DNA of 64,000 nucleotides from positions 3,755,001-3,819,000 of the forward strand of contig NZ_CP133269.1 in assembly GCF_030915525.1 (NCBI RefSeq). Direction: 5' to 3'. Made by a program: the position numbers and the translations under genes. Positions within the stretch are counted from its first letter, which is position 1. Every line of letters begins with the position of its first letter. Under the pieces are notes generated by a model, which worked only from the letters and a program-made list of their open reading frames with translations, was not told where the DNA came from and searched no databases. Origin of the DNA: Neobacillus sp. PS2-9 (GTDB taxonomy: Bacteria; Bacillota; Bacilli; Bacillales; Cytobacillaceae). Positions 51,152-60,362 of this stretch are shown in pieces.

Positions 51152-52792
51152 TTATAGTGGTAAAACTTGTAGTTTTTCTTCCTCTTTACGTAACATTCGT
51201 CTTAACAGCTTACCGACAGATGATTTGGGAAGTTCATTAAGAATTTCAATCTCTTTTGGAACTTTATAAGGTGCTAGGTTAATCTTTGCAAATTCTATTA
51301 GGCTCACCGGTGTTTCTACAGCACCTGTCTTTAACTTAACAAATGCCTTAACTGTTTCCCCTCTATAGCTGTCGGGAACACCAATAACAATGGCTTCCTC
51401 AACTGCCTCGTGCTTGTACAGTACTTCCTCAATTTCTCGTGGATACACATTATACCCGCTTGCAATAATAATATCTTTTTTCCGATCCAAGATATAAAAA
51501 TAGCCATCTTCATCCATTTTGGCGATATCCCCTGTAAAGAGCCAACCATCCTTCAATACCATTTCCGTATCCCCAGGCCGTTTCCAATAACCCTTCATTA
51601 CCTGTGGACCGCGGAGAATGAGTTCACCTGCCTCCCCAATTGGGACGTCTTCGATTCCTTCTGGGGTTTGTATAATAATTCTCGCTTCAGTACCTGGTAA
51701 AGGAATACCAACACTACCTAATTTTCTTGGTAAGAATGGTGGGGTAGAGATTGCAGAAGGTGCTGTTTCTGATAAACCATATCCGTCTGCTAATCTTACA
51801 CCCACTCTTTTCTCAAAAGACCTTACCTGTTCGACTGGGAGTGGTGCACCCCCACTGCTTAGATAATAAATATCTCCAAGATTACTTGCTTCTAAGTCTG
51901 GGTGACTATTGAAAGCGAAGATCATTGTTGGGACAGCTGTCATTTGAAATGGCTTTTCCCTTTTTACAAGATCTAATACCTCATTGACGTCAAACCTTGG
52001 TAATATTAACTGATTACAACCAATTCTGATTGCCGAAAGTGCATTACATGATAGGCCATAAACATGGAACATAGGAAGGACACTTACGATTTTGAAGTTC
52101 TCTGGTTTCTCATCTACTGCATTATAGGTGAAATCACATACCTGAATTATATTTGCTAAAAGATTATGATGGGTTAGCATTACCCCTTTAGATACTCCAG
52201 TGGTGCCGCCTGTGTACTGTAAGATAGCGACATCTTCATGTATGTCAATTGGAATATCAGGAATGACATTGTCATGTGTTAGAAAATCCTCAAAGTAGAT
52301 ATCCCCGGCAGAAAGCTGAATTCGGTTCCCACCGAAACCCACGACAATAATCCTCTTTAATGATGTTTTTGGCTGAACCCGCTTGACTCTCGAATAAAAG
52401 TCTTCAAATACAACCATATATTCCGCCTCAGAGTCATTTAACACGTATTCAATTTCTCGTTCGACATACATAGGGTTCACTTGAACAGCAATTCCACCTA
52501 ATCTAAACCCTGCAAATAGACTAAAAATATAGTGAGGACAATTGGGTAGCATTATCGCTAAACGATCTCCCTTTTTAAGGCCTATTCGATACAATGAGGC
52601 AGCAAACCATTCAGATATCATTTTTGTATCTTTATAGCTCCAAGACCTCCCATAAAAGGTAAGGGCCGGTCTTTCATCATGAATATTTGCTGCCTGATTC
52701 AAAAGGTCAAATAATGAATCGTACTCAATGGATACATTTTCACTAACCCTTGGATCGTAAAATTTTAACCATGGCTTTTTTTGATATACCAC
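51152..52792 (-). CDS. Acyl-CoA synthetase (AMP-forming, long-chain type)
   Basis: A 546-residue ANL-superfamily ligase. The P-loop YTGGTTGVSKGVMLTHHN is near residues 193-210, the A5 motif GYGLSETAPS near 330, TGDIAKMDEDGY near 420 and the catalytic-lysine region PKSSVGKLLRR near 523-533. The start is GTG 52792, 6 bases from AGGAGGGG; the overlapping ATG is out of frame. It activates a fatty acid with ATP and CoA. It follows adhE by 43 bases and precedes the PHA genes, so it may supply acyl-CoA for polymer synthesis or beta-oxidation. Confidence 0.9.
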   Translation of the reverse strand: MVYQKKPWLKFYDPRVSENVSIEYDSLFDLLNQAANIHDERPALTFYGRSWSYKDTKMISEWFAASLYRIGLKKGDRLAIMLPNCPHYIFSLFAGFRLGGIAVQVNPMYVEREIEYVLNDSEAEYMVVFEDFYSRVKRVQPKTSLKRIIVVGFGGNRIQLSAGDIYFEDFLTHDNVIPDIPIDIHEDVAILQYTGGTTGVSKGVMLTHHNLLANIIQVCDFTYNAVDEKPENFKIVSVLPMFHVYGLSCNALSAIRIGCNQLILPRFDVNEVLDLVKREKPFQMTAVPTMIFAFNSHPDLEASNLGDIYYLSSGGAPLPVEQVRSFEKRVGVRLADGYGLSETAPSAISTPPFLPRKLGSVGIPLPGTEARIIIQTPEGIEDVPIGEAGELILRGPQVMKGYWKRPGDTEMVLKDGWLFTGDIAKMDEDGYFYILDRKKDIIIASGYNVYPREIEEVLYKHEAVEEAIVIGVPDSYRGETVKAFVKLKTGAVETPVSLIEFAKINLAPYKVPKEIEILNELPKSSVGKLLRRMLRKEEEKLQVLPL

Positions 52793-52835
52793 ATTTTTCC
52801 CCTCCTTATAATCCTTCTCCTTTATTCACAAAGGC

Positions 52836-55439
52836 CTATACACCTGTATAAGCTTGTCTGTAAATTTCAGCAAGTTCACTTACAAATGGCTGTTTTGGAT
52901 TGGCAATGGTGTCTTGATCATCAAAAGCAAGTTCGGCAAGTCCAGCAACTTTACTTTCAAATTCTGACTTTGTTACCCCGTTAGCTTGAATACTCATGGA
53001 AATATCTAGTTCTTCAGCAAGCTTTATAATGGCCGTAATTAAGCTCTCAATTCCTTCTTCTGTCGTACTGGCGGGTAGTCCAAGCATTTTGGCAATTTCG
53101 CAATATCGTTTATCCGCAATAAAGTATTCATACTTCGGATAAGTCATAAATTTATTTGGTTTGGCTGAATTGTAACGAATCACATGTGGTAAAAGCAATG
53201 CATTTGCACGTCCATGTGGAATGTGAAACTCAGCACCAAGTACATGCGCTAAGCTATGGTTGATTCCTAAAAAGGAATTGGCAAAGGCCATCCCAGCTAT
53301 AGTTGAAGCATTGTGCATTTTTTCTCGTGCTATTTCATCACTTCCATCCCGATAAGCTCTTGGTAAATACTCAAAAACCAACTGAATGGCTTTTAGTGCC
53401 AGCCCGTCCGTGTAATCATTGGCCAGAACCGAAACATATGCTTCAATCGCATGGGTTAAAACGTCCATCCCTGTATCAGCGGTAACATGCTTGGGAACAG
53501 TCATCACAAACTGCGGATCAATAATCGCCACATCAGGTGTTAACTGAAAATCTGCTAGCGGGTATTTAATGTTAGCCTTTTTATCAGTAATAACAGAGAA
53601 GGCTGTCACTTCTGAACCTGTACCTGATGTCGTTGGAATTGCGATAAATTTAGCCTTTTGGCGAAGAATCGGGAATTTAACGACTCGCTTATTCGGATCA
53701 AAGAATTTTTGAGTTAAACTATGGAAGTCCGTTTCTGGGTGCTCGTAAAATAACCACATCGCTTTAGCCGCATCCATTACCGAACCACCACCGAGAGCAA
53801 TAATGACATCGGGCTGAAACCTTCTCATTCTCTCAGCACCATTCATGACCATTTCAATACTAGGCTCTGGCTCAATTTCAGAAAATGTCTCCCATTGAAC
53901 CTTGTTTTGATGTTTTTCAAGATAGTATAAAACCTTGTCGACAAAGCCATTTTTCACAGAACTTCCACTTGTTACAATAAATGCTCTTGAGATATTTGGA
54001 ATCGAAGCAAGCACTTGGATGGAATTTTTCTCAAAGAAAATCTGTGATGGAACTTTAAACCATTGTGTAAACGTTCTTCTTTTTGCGACTTTTTTAATGT
54101 TGATGAGATTAGCGGCTCCAACATTTTGTGACACTGAATTCCCCCCATATGTTCCACATCCAATTGTTAAGGACGGAAGTGAAGTGTTATAAATATCTCC
54201 GATTGCACCATGTGTGGAAGGAGTATTAACGATGATTCGACCAGCCTTCATGCGTACTGCAAACATATCAATTAGGCTTTGATCTGCAGTATGAATGGCT
54301 GCTGAATGTCCTAGTCCTCCATACTCCAGTGTTTCTTCTGCAATTTTTAAGCCTTCCATAAAATTAGTAACCTTATAGCATGCTAAGATTGGACTTAGCT
54401 TTTCACAGGAAAGTGGGTAGTTAGGACCTACTCCCTCTAACTCTGCAATAAGAATCTTCGTATTTACTGGAACGTTTATTCCAGCCATTTTCGCAATCAC
54501 ATACGCTGGTAATCCAACAATTAACTGATTAATAGAATTAGTTTTTTCAAATATAGCCACTTTTTCTAGCATCTTGCGTTCTTCTTCATTAAGAAAATAG
54601 CAATGATTATCTATCATTTCTTGTTTCACTTCATCATAAATTTCTTGATCGATAATCAATGCTTGTTCAGAAGCGCAAATCATACCGTTGTCAAAGGTTT
54701 TGGATAAGATTACATCGTTAACAGCACGCTTGATATGAGCTGTTTTCTCGATATAACAAGGTACATTCCCAGCTCCCACTCCAAGTGCCGGTTTACCTGA
54801 GCTATAAGCCGCTTTTACCAAATTAGGTCCTCCTGTTGCTAAAATGAGCGATATCTTTGGATGCATCATTAGAGCTTGGAAAGCTTCATGGGAAGGCTCT
54901 TCAATCCATTGGATGCAGTTTTCTGGAGCGCCTGCTCTGATGGCGGCTTTCTTTAACAATTCGGCTGCCTCTTTGCAGCATTGTTGTGCATATTTTGGAA
55001 AGGCAAATATAATAGGATTCCTAGTTTTAAGTGAAATTAATGATTTGAAAATCACCGTTGAGGTTGGATTTGTAATTGGAATGACACCTGCGATGACGCC
55101 TACTGGCTCTGCCATCTCTACCATTCCCTCATTTTCGTCTTCACTAATGACACCAACGGTTTTCATGTTCCGTATATTGTTATAAATAAATTCTGTTGCA
55201 AACATATTTTTAAAAACTTTATCCTCATAAACTCCGCGGCGTGTTTCATTTACAGCAAGCTTTGCTAGCTCCCTATGGTTTTCAAGCGCGGTCAATGCCA
55301 TTTGCTTTACAATTTCATCAACCATTTCCTGGTTGTAACAACGGAAAGCACTAAGTGCCTTCAAGGCATTGTTTGCTAACGAGTCGATCATCGCAGCAAC
55401 CGTTTGAGTTTCAAGTACCACTCTTTCTTTTACAGACAT
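52836..55439 (-). CDS. adhE: Bifunctional acetaldehyde-CoA/alcohol dehydrogenase AdhE
   Basis: An 867-residue fusion of two enzymes. Residues ~1-440 are the CoA-acylating aldehyde dehydrogenase with the nucleophile Cys in NGMICASEQ (near 253). From ~455 comes the iron alcohol dehydrogenase with GGGSVMDAAKAMW, and iron ligands in HSLAHVLGAEFHIPHG. Length is normal for AdhE. It converts acetyl-CoA to ethanol using two NADH in fermentation, or the reverse. GGAGGGGAC precedes ATG 55439. A FadR-like palindrome lies upstream and no terminator separates it from the ligase. Confidence 0.95.
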   Translation of the reverse strand: MSVKERVVLETQTVAAMIDSLANNALKALSAFRCYNQEMVDEIVKQMALTALENHRELAKLAVNETRRGVYEDKVFKNMFATEFIYNNIRNMKTVGVISEDENEGMVEMAEPVGVIAGVIPITNPTSTVIFKSLISLKTRNPIIFAFPKYAQQCCKEAAELLKKAAIRAGAPENCIQWIEEPSHEAFQALMMHPKISLILATGGPNLVKAAYSSGKPALGVGAGNVPCYIEKTAHIKRAVNDVILSKTFDNGMICASEQALIIDQEIYDEVKQEMIDNHCYFLNEEERKMLEKVAIFEKTNSINQLIVGLPAYVIAKMAGINVPVNTKILIAELEGVGPNYPLSCEKLSPILACYKVTNFMEGLKIAEETLEYGGLGHSAAIHTADQSLIDMFAVRMKAGRIIVNTPSTHGAIGDIYNTSLPSLTIGCGTYGGNSVSQNVGAANLINIKKVAKRRTFTQWFKVPSQIFFEKNSIQVLASIPNISRAFIVTSGSSVKNGFVDKVLYYLEKHQNKVQWETFSEIEPEPSIEMVMNGAERMRRFQPDVIIALGGGSVMDAAKAMWLFYEHPETDFHSLTQKFFDPNKRVVKFPILRQKAKFIAIPTTSGTGSEVTAFSVITDKKANIKYPLADFQLTPDVAIIDPQFVMTVPKHVTADTGMDVLTHAIEAYVSVLANDYTDGLALKAIQLVFEYLPRAYRDGSDEIAREKMHNASTIAGMAFANSFLGINHSLAHVLGAEFHIPHGRANALLLPHVIRYNSAKPNKFMTYPKYEYFIADKRYCEIAKMLGLPASTTEEGIESLITAIIKLAEELDISMSIQANGVTKSEFESKVAGLAELAFDDQDTIANPKQPFVSELAEIYRQAYTGV

Positions 55440-55591
55440 TTTTGTCCCCTCCGAATCAGCATCGAATACAAGATTTTAGAAATTAGGTATGTTTGGTTTC
55501 TCACAAAATCGTTTTTATTCACTCCCTTACTCCTGCTGGCTAAAATATATCATTTAAAAATTCCGAAAAATGTCGAATTGTGTTAAAAAAC

Positions 55592-55607
55592 GAATGAGTA
55601 CTCATTC
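55592..55607. promoter_or_regulatory. Perfect palindrome resembling a FadR (YsiA) operator
   Basis: GAATGAGTACTCATTC is a perfect 16-bp palindrome. It agrees with the Bacillus FadR operator as I recall it (TGAATGA-MTAN-TCATTCA). It lies about 150 bases before the adhE start and upstream of any adhE promoter I can see; it may act at a promoter that I cannot place exactly. Confidence 0.55.
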
Positions 55608-55647
55608 ATTTCATAGAATGTTCAAAATTTTGATTCACACACTACTA

Positions 55648-55677
55648 AAAAGAGGCTGACATTAGTCAGCCTCTTTT
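55648..55677 (-). terminator. Terminator of ppc
   Basis: AAAAGAGGCTGAC, loop of four bases, GTCAGCCTCTTTT. It separates ppc from adhE. Confidence 0.85.
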
Positions 55678-55686
55678 CGTTAGATA

Positions 55687-58443
55687 TCAACCAGTATTCC
55701 TTAAACCAGCAGAAATTCCGCTTATTGTAAGTAGAACTTGTGTTATTAATTCATCATTCGGTTCAGCTTGCGTCCTTAATTCTTTTATTAACTCAACCTG
55801 TAAGAAGTTTAATGGATCTACATAAGGATTACGTCTGTGTACCGACTCTTGAATATTTGGAGTATGATCCAGCAATTCCTTATCCCCTGTTATTTTCAAC
55901 AAAATAGCTTTTGTTCTTTCATATTCTTCTAAGATATTATTGAAAATTCTGTCTGCAATCGCCTTATCTTCAACAAGTGTTAAATATTCCTTCGCTGTGG
56001 TAATATCAGCTTTCATCAATGCCATGTGCAAATTATCAATCGTTGATCGGAAGAATGGCCACTTCTCATACATTTGTTGTAAGAGCTTAAGATTTTCTGT
56101 ACTTTTAGAAGCGAAAGTATCTAATCCAGTTCCTGCTGCATACCATGCAGGGAGTAACTGCCTGCTTTGGGTCCAAGCAAACACCCATGGGATGGCCCTT
56201 AAATCCTCAAATCGTCCTCTATTTTTTCTACTCATTGGCCTTGACCCAATATTTAAGTCCCCAAGTTCCCTTAGAGGAGTAGCTTCATTAAAGTAAGTTA
56301 AAAAGTCTGGATCACCAAATACAAGGGATTGATATTTCCCCAAAGAAATACCTGCGATTTCCTCAATGGTTTCTTCCCATATTGGATCTCGGTGATATCC
56401 TGCCTCTTTTGATACATGTGTTGCCGCTAGCAGCAGTGTAGACGTTGCTTGCTCCAAACTGCGGTAAGCAATATCCTCAAGCAAATACCTTGATGATAAA
56501 ACCTCTCCCTGTTCGGTAATTTTAACGCCATCTCCAATGGTTTCTGCTGGTTGAGATAAGATACTCTTATTTAATGGACCGCCGCCACGTCCTAACGAAC
56601 CACCACGCCCGTGGAAGAACTTAAGACCGATTTCATACTCTTTAGCCATTTTATGAATTTCAATCTGCGCTCTGTATAGCTTCCAGTTAGCAGTTAATGT
56701 CCCGCCGTCCTTGCTGCCATCAGAATAGCCCAGCATAATTTCTTGTTGATCCCCTAAAATTTGCAAATGATTGCGATAAACCGGCATTTCAAAAAGCGTT
56801 TGCATGATTTTAGGACCAGCCACAAGGTCATCGATCGTTTCTAGGAGTGGGGCAACATTTAAATTACTTTCTAAAGTACCGTCTGCATGTAGTCGATAAA
56901 TTCCCGCCTCTTTCGCTAAAACAAGGACTTCAAGCAAATCACTTGGTGATTTAGTCATACTTACAAGATAGACAGTTATAGCTCTCTTTCCAAACTCTTC
57001 ATGTGCCTCTTTGATCATTTGGAACACTTTAATCATCTCCTGCGTTTCCGCAGAATAATCTTCATTTAATAATAGGAGTGGGCGTGGATCCATAAGGATG
57101 TTCTGTAAAATTTTTAATTTTTCTTCTTCAGGAAGCGCTGGATAATTCTCAGTAATACGGACCTTACGTAAAATCTCTGAAATAGCTGCTTCATGTTCCC
57201 CACTATGGTTACGAATATCAAGAGTAGCTAAATGGAAACCAAACAATTGCACTTGACGGATTAGCTTTTGAATTATTTTTAATTCATGCGCAGTGGGATG
57301 ATGCTTTTTTAAACTTCTTTTTATAATAAATAGGTCTTCTAATAATTCCTCTGCAGAACGATAACCTAGTTCTGAGTTCCCCACTTGCTTAACCCGTTCA
57401 ATAATAAGCGCAAATGCACGGCGGTACACCTCTGATTTAATTGGCCATTTTTTTTCTTCCCTTAAGTAAGTATCTTCCTTCTCATTAATAAACGTAAGAA
57501 GCTCCTCACTTACCTCTACACGTTTAGTAGAGTGGCTGTACCTCTTCATTAGGTCAACTAAAACAGTCTTATACTTCTTTAACACCAATTTTCTTTGCCT
57601 GTTTAATGTTTCCCATGTGACCTCATGAGTAACATTTGGATTACCATCTCGGTCTCCACCAATCCAAGAACCGAAACGTAGAAAATTAGGAACTTCCCAC
57701 GTAGTCGTTGAATAGTAACTCCCTAAGCAATTAGCCAATTCCTGGTGTATTTCCGGTAGGACTTCAAAAAGTGTTTGGTCAAAATAATAAAGTCCATTCC
57801 TTACTTCATCTAAAACAGTCGGCTTATGCTCACGTAATTCATCGGTTTGCCAAAGGATGGTCACTTCATTAAACAAGCTTTCTTCAAGCTTCTTTCTTTC
57901 TCTGCTTGTTAATAACGGATGATCTAAGCTTTTTAAGATGTCAGCAATTCGTTGTTGAATTTCAAGAATTGAGCGTTTCGTCGCCTCCGTTGGATGGGCT
58001 GTTATCACTAATTCCAACGAGAGTGTATGTAATACATTTCGAATTACTTCTTCATTAATATTGTTCTCTTTAAGAGAAAGAACCGCACTCTCTATAGAAG
58101 CAGGTTGTACAATAGTATCATCTTGAAGCTGATACTCTCTTCTTCTTCTGATACGGTGGTTTTGTTCAGCAGCATTTATTAAATGAAAATACATTGAAAA
58201 AGCACGGATGATTTGCCTCCTCATCGGAGAGCTTAAATTTGCAATTTCAGCTTTTAAATCAGCATAAATTTCCTGATCAAAGTGTGTTCTTAGTGTTTTA
58301 GTCATATGTCTAATCTTTTCCACTTTTTCGAACAGTTCGGAACCACCATGATTGACGAGAATTTCCCCAAGCATTTTTCCAAGTAATTTCACATCGCGTC
58401 GCAACGGAAGACTGCTGTCATTTACTTTTAATTCTGTTGCCAT
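55687..58443 (-). CDS. ppc: Phosphoenolpyruvate carboxylase
   Basis: A 918-residue PEP carboxylase that makes oxaloacetate. Catalytic His is in VITAHPTEATKRS (near residue 150), the phosphate-binding region in FGSWIGGDRDGNPNV (near 255), HGRGGSLGRGGGP near 580 and RPMSRK near 710; the C-terminus ends NTG as usual for the family. ATG 58443 follows AGGAAGG; the GTG three codons earlier overlaps it. B. subtilis uses pyruvate carboxylase instead, so ppc is a variable trait in the family. Confidence 0.96.
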   Translation of the reverse strand: MATELKVNDSSLPLRRDVKLLGKMLGEILVNHGGSELFEKVEKIRHMTKTLRTHFDQEIYADLKAEIANLSSPMRRQIIRAFSMYFHLINAAEQNHRIRRRREYQLQDDTIVQPASIESAVLSLKENNINEEVIRNVLHTLSLELVITAHPTEATKRSILEIQQRIADILKSLDHPLLTSRERKKLEESLFNEVTILWQTDELREHKPTVLDEVRNGLYYFDQTLFEVLPEIHQELANCLGSYYSTTTWEVPNFLRFGSWIGGDRDGNPNVTHEVTWETLNRQRKLVLKKYKTVLVDLMKRYSHSTKRVEVSEELLTFINEKEDTYLREEKKWPIKSEVYRRAFALIIERVKQVGNSELGYRSAEELLEDLFIIKRSLKKHHPTAHELKIIQKLIRQVQLFGFHLATLDIRNHSGEHEAAISEILRKVRITENYPALPEEEKLKILQNILMDPRPLLLLNEDYSAETQEMIKVFQMIKEAHEEFGKRAITVYLVSMTKSPSDLLEVLVLAKEAGIYRLHADGTLESNLNVAPLLETIDDLVAGPKIMQTLFEMPVYRNHLQILGDQQEIMLGYSDGSKDGGTLTANWKLYRAQIEIHKMAKEYEIGLKFFHGRGGSLGRGGGPLNKSILSQPAETIGDGVKITEQGEVLSSRYLLEDIAYRSLEQATSTLLLAATHVSKEAGYHRDPIWEETIEEIAGISLGKYQSLVFGDPDFLTYFNEATPLRELGDLNIGSRPMSRKNRGRFEDLRAIPWVFAWTQSRQLLPAWYAAGTGLDTFASKSTENLKLLQQMYEKWPFFRSTIDNLHMALMKADITTAKEYLTLVEDKAIADRIFNNILEEYERTKAILLKITGDKELLDHTPNIQESVHRRNPYVDPLNFLQVELIKELRTQAEPNDELITQVLLTISGISAGLRNTG

Positions 58444-58554
58444 ACCATTCACCTTCCTATAATCAAAAAATTCGCTAAATTTTTATTTATAAATATACCA
58501 TAACTTTACCCATCATGTGAAAGAAATAACTTACTTTTTAAAAAAATAGAAAAA

Positions 58555-58573
58555 AACCTGCACATTACAGGTT
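58555..58573 (-). terminator. Terminator of the cadherin-like gene
   Basis: AACCTG and CAGGTT stem followed by TTTTTTTC on the minus strand. Confidence 0.65.
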
Positions 58574-58588
58574 CTGATCATATAGGAT

Positions 58589-59674
58589 TTATTCTTTTCT
58601 ATCAATGACGAGGACATAAGTTTTTCGATCATCATCACTATAAGTTACAACAATTGAAATAACGGTTTTGTTATCAGCGTCTAACTTGATCGTTTTGCTT
58701 GTGCCACCTTCAATTAAGATGGTTGAACTGCTGTAGCGTGCAGTTGGGCTTAATGTTATGGAATCAATATCATTACCAACAGACACATGGTAAGTAAATT
58801 CATCAGTAGAAAATGCACTATCCCATGTTCCATTGTTAACTGTTAGTGAAGAAAGGGTTGCTTTACTGACTTTTTGTGCTGTGATTGTGGTATTACCTTG
58901 TTGGCTCATAGTTGGTTGGAATGTATTGGTTCGATTGTTTTGTGTTGGGATGGTTGTTTGTGAATTGGCCGAATTACCCCTAGCCACATTTATTGTATAG
59001 GTCTTTTTTTCCCCATTCTCTGCCGTAACAACAATAGTGATGATTGATTTCCCAATAGGAAGGTCCACCGAAACACTTCCTTCTTTAAGGCTAGTCCCGT
59101 TTACCTGAATAGTTGATGTTGTTTCTGCTGCAATAGGTTTTATTGTAAGAGACGGTACGTCGTCTGCTATTCCCATATTATACTCGTATATTTCAGATGA
59201 AAAGCTCGGTGATAGTTTTCCAGTAGACAATTGTAACTTTTGCAAAAGGTTATTCCCATTTTGTTTTCTAGTAACGGTAAGCGCATAGGTATTCTGTTGG
59301 TGTGTACCGTCAGAAACAGTAATGAGGAATTTGTTTTCTTCTGTTAGAAGTGAAAATATGCTTGCTACACCACTTTTGATAGACGTGTCATTTATGGTAA
59401 TGCTGGTTTCTGGATTACCACTTTCTACAAGTAATTTAATTTCCTTTGTTTCATTTTCTACAGTAGTAGAATATTCTTTAACATCTGCCGTAAAATCACG
59501 ATCGAGCTTAATCCCTTCAATTTCTAATTTTGAAAGTGTGTTTTCAGACTGATTTTCCTGTACAGGAACTGTACTTTCAGCATATGCAATAGGTATGTAA
59601 GAATAGTTCCCCATCCCGATTATGGAAGCAACAAGTATAATATTTATTCCTCTTTTTGGTACCTTCGCAAACAT
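58589..59674 (-). CDS. Secreted protein with three cadherin-like beta-sandwich domains
   Basis: A 361-residue exported protein. Residues ~1-32 are a signal peptide (INIILVASIIGMGNY, likely cut after AYA). Three ~85-residue repeats of the PF12733 type follow: SKLEIEGIKLDRDFTADVKE, LLQKLQLSTGKLSPSF and LSSLTVNNGTWDSAFSTD mark their starts, and each ends with a Y-x-L/I-x-V/I-x-R strand (TYALTVTR, TYTINVAR, TYVLVIDR). A Thr/Gln-rich linker lies before the third. No sortase or SLH anchor, so it is secreted or loosely bound. GGGAGGAAAAG precedes ATG 59674. Confidence 0.88.
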   Translation of the reverse strand: MFAKVPKRGINIILVASIIGMGNYSYIPIAYAESTVPVQENQSENTLSKLEIEGIKLDRDFTADVKEYSTTVENETKEIKLLVESGNPETSITINDTSIKSGVASIFSLLTEENKFLITVSDGTHQQNTYALTVTRKQNGNNLLQKLQLSTGKLSPSFSSEIYEYNMGIADDVPSLTIKPIAAETTSTIQVNGTSLKEGSVSVDLPIGKSIITIVVTAENGEKKTYTINVARGNSANSQTTIPTQNNRTNTFQPTMSQQGNTTITAQKVSKATLSSLTVNNGTWDSAFSTDEFTYHVSVGNDIDSITLSPTARYSSSTILIEGGTSKTIKLDADNKTVISIVVTYSDDDRKTYVLVIDRKE

Positions 59675-59765
59675 GTCTTTTCCTCCCGCATCCATATTGT
59701 AGACTAAAGGTACCACTGGATGCTTAAGAAATCCTTAACTTTTTTCGAGTACCAATAAAATAAAA

Positions 59766-59803
59766 AGCCGTAAATCCTGTTTCTTTTACAAGATTTACGA
59801 CTT
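59766..59803 (-). terminator. Terminator of the CoxG-like gene
   Basis: GTCGTAAATCTTGT and ACAGGATTTACGGC arms pair with one or two mismatches, followed by TTTTTATTTT on the minus strand. Confidence 0.8.
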
Positions 59804-59807
59804 TTTT

Positions 59808-60260
59808 CTATCTTCTATTGAATTCTTCCAGTTTAGAAGAGATAGCTACGGCTACTTCTTCATCCGACTTTTGAATGGCTTTTTTAAAAAGTGTATTAGC
59901 TAAAGAGCCCATAGGACCGGTTGCATTAATTTCAAGAAACCCTGTTACTCTTGTTTTGTTTCTATTCATTGCTTTAGCCTCGAAATATCCTTCACCTAGG
60001 TATTTTTCATTCGAGCGCTTTAATTCGAAACTTACCTTCAAAGGTTCATTCCATATGATATTATCAATGATTAAACTGACCTTTTTTTTCATAATGCCTA
60101 AGAGGTCGCTTTTAAATTCCCATGTAATTTGGTTTTCATTTACTATTTCATGTTGAATATAACCTGGGACCAAGGGGGCCCAGTTATCCGGATCGCGTAT
60201 AAATTTCCAAATCACTTCAATTGGGATATCTAATTCTACATGTTGAATTTCACTTGGCAT
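59808..60260 (-). CDS. SRPBCC-fold protein, CoxG-like
   Basis: A 150-residue START/SRPBCC-fold protein of the CoxG type (VELDIPIEVIWKFIRDPDNW near residues 8-27; LVPGYIQHEI; ATGPMGSLANTLFKKAI near 112-128). CoxG proteins were named from CO dehydrogenase clusters, but no such genes are here. It likely binds a hydrophobic ligand. No strong ribosome site other than AAAGAGGGATATAAATG at the start. A terminator lies on each side. Confidence 0.82.
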   Translation of the reverse strand: MPSEIQHVELDIPIEVIWKFIRDPDNWAPLVPGYIQHEIVNENQITWEFKSDLLGIMKKKVSLIIDNIIWNEPLKVSFELKRSNEKYLGEGYFEAKAMNRNKTRVTGFLEINATGPMGSLANTLFKKAIQKSDEEVAVAISSKLEEFNRR

Positions 60261-60286
60261 TTATATCCCTCTTTCATAATCATTAT

Positions 60287-60316
60287 AAAAAGCCTTCAAG
60301 TATCTGAAGGCCTTTT
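60287..60316 (-). terminator. Terminator of the aminotransferase gene
   Basis: On the minus strand AAAAGGCCTTCA and TGAAGGCTTTTT form a stem with one bulge. Confidence 0.7.
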
Positions 60317-60362
60317 TAAATATATATGTTTATAAACCAGTTTATAGAAGAAATATCCCGAA

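Noticed and set aside
54844..55185. 113-codon frame antisense to adhE
   Set aside because: Shadow of the aldehyde dehydrogenase domain; no start signals.
55480..55560. Fnr- or Rex-like half sites (TGTGAGAAACC) before adhE
   Set aside because: Only one half of each dyad is present, so neither site can be supported, although redox control of adhE would be plausible.
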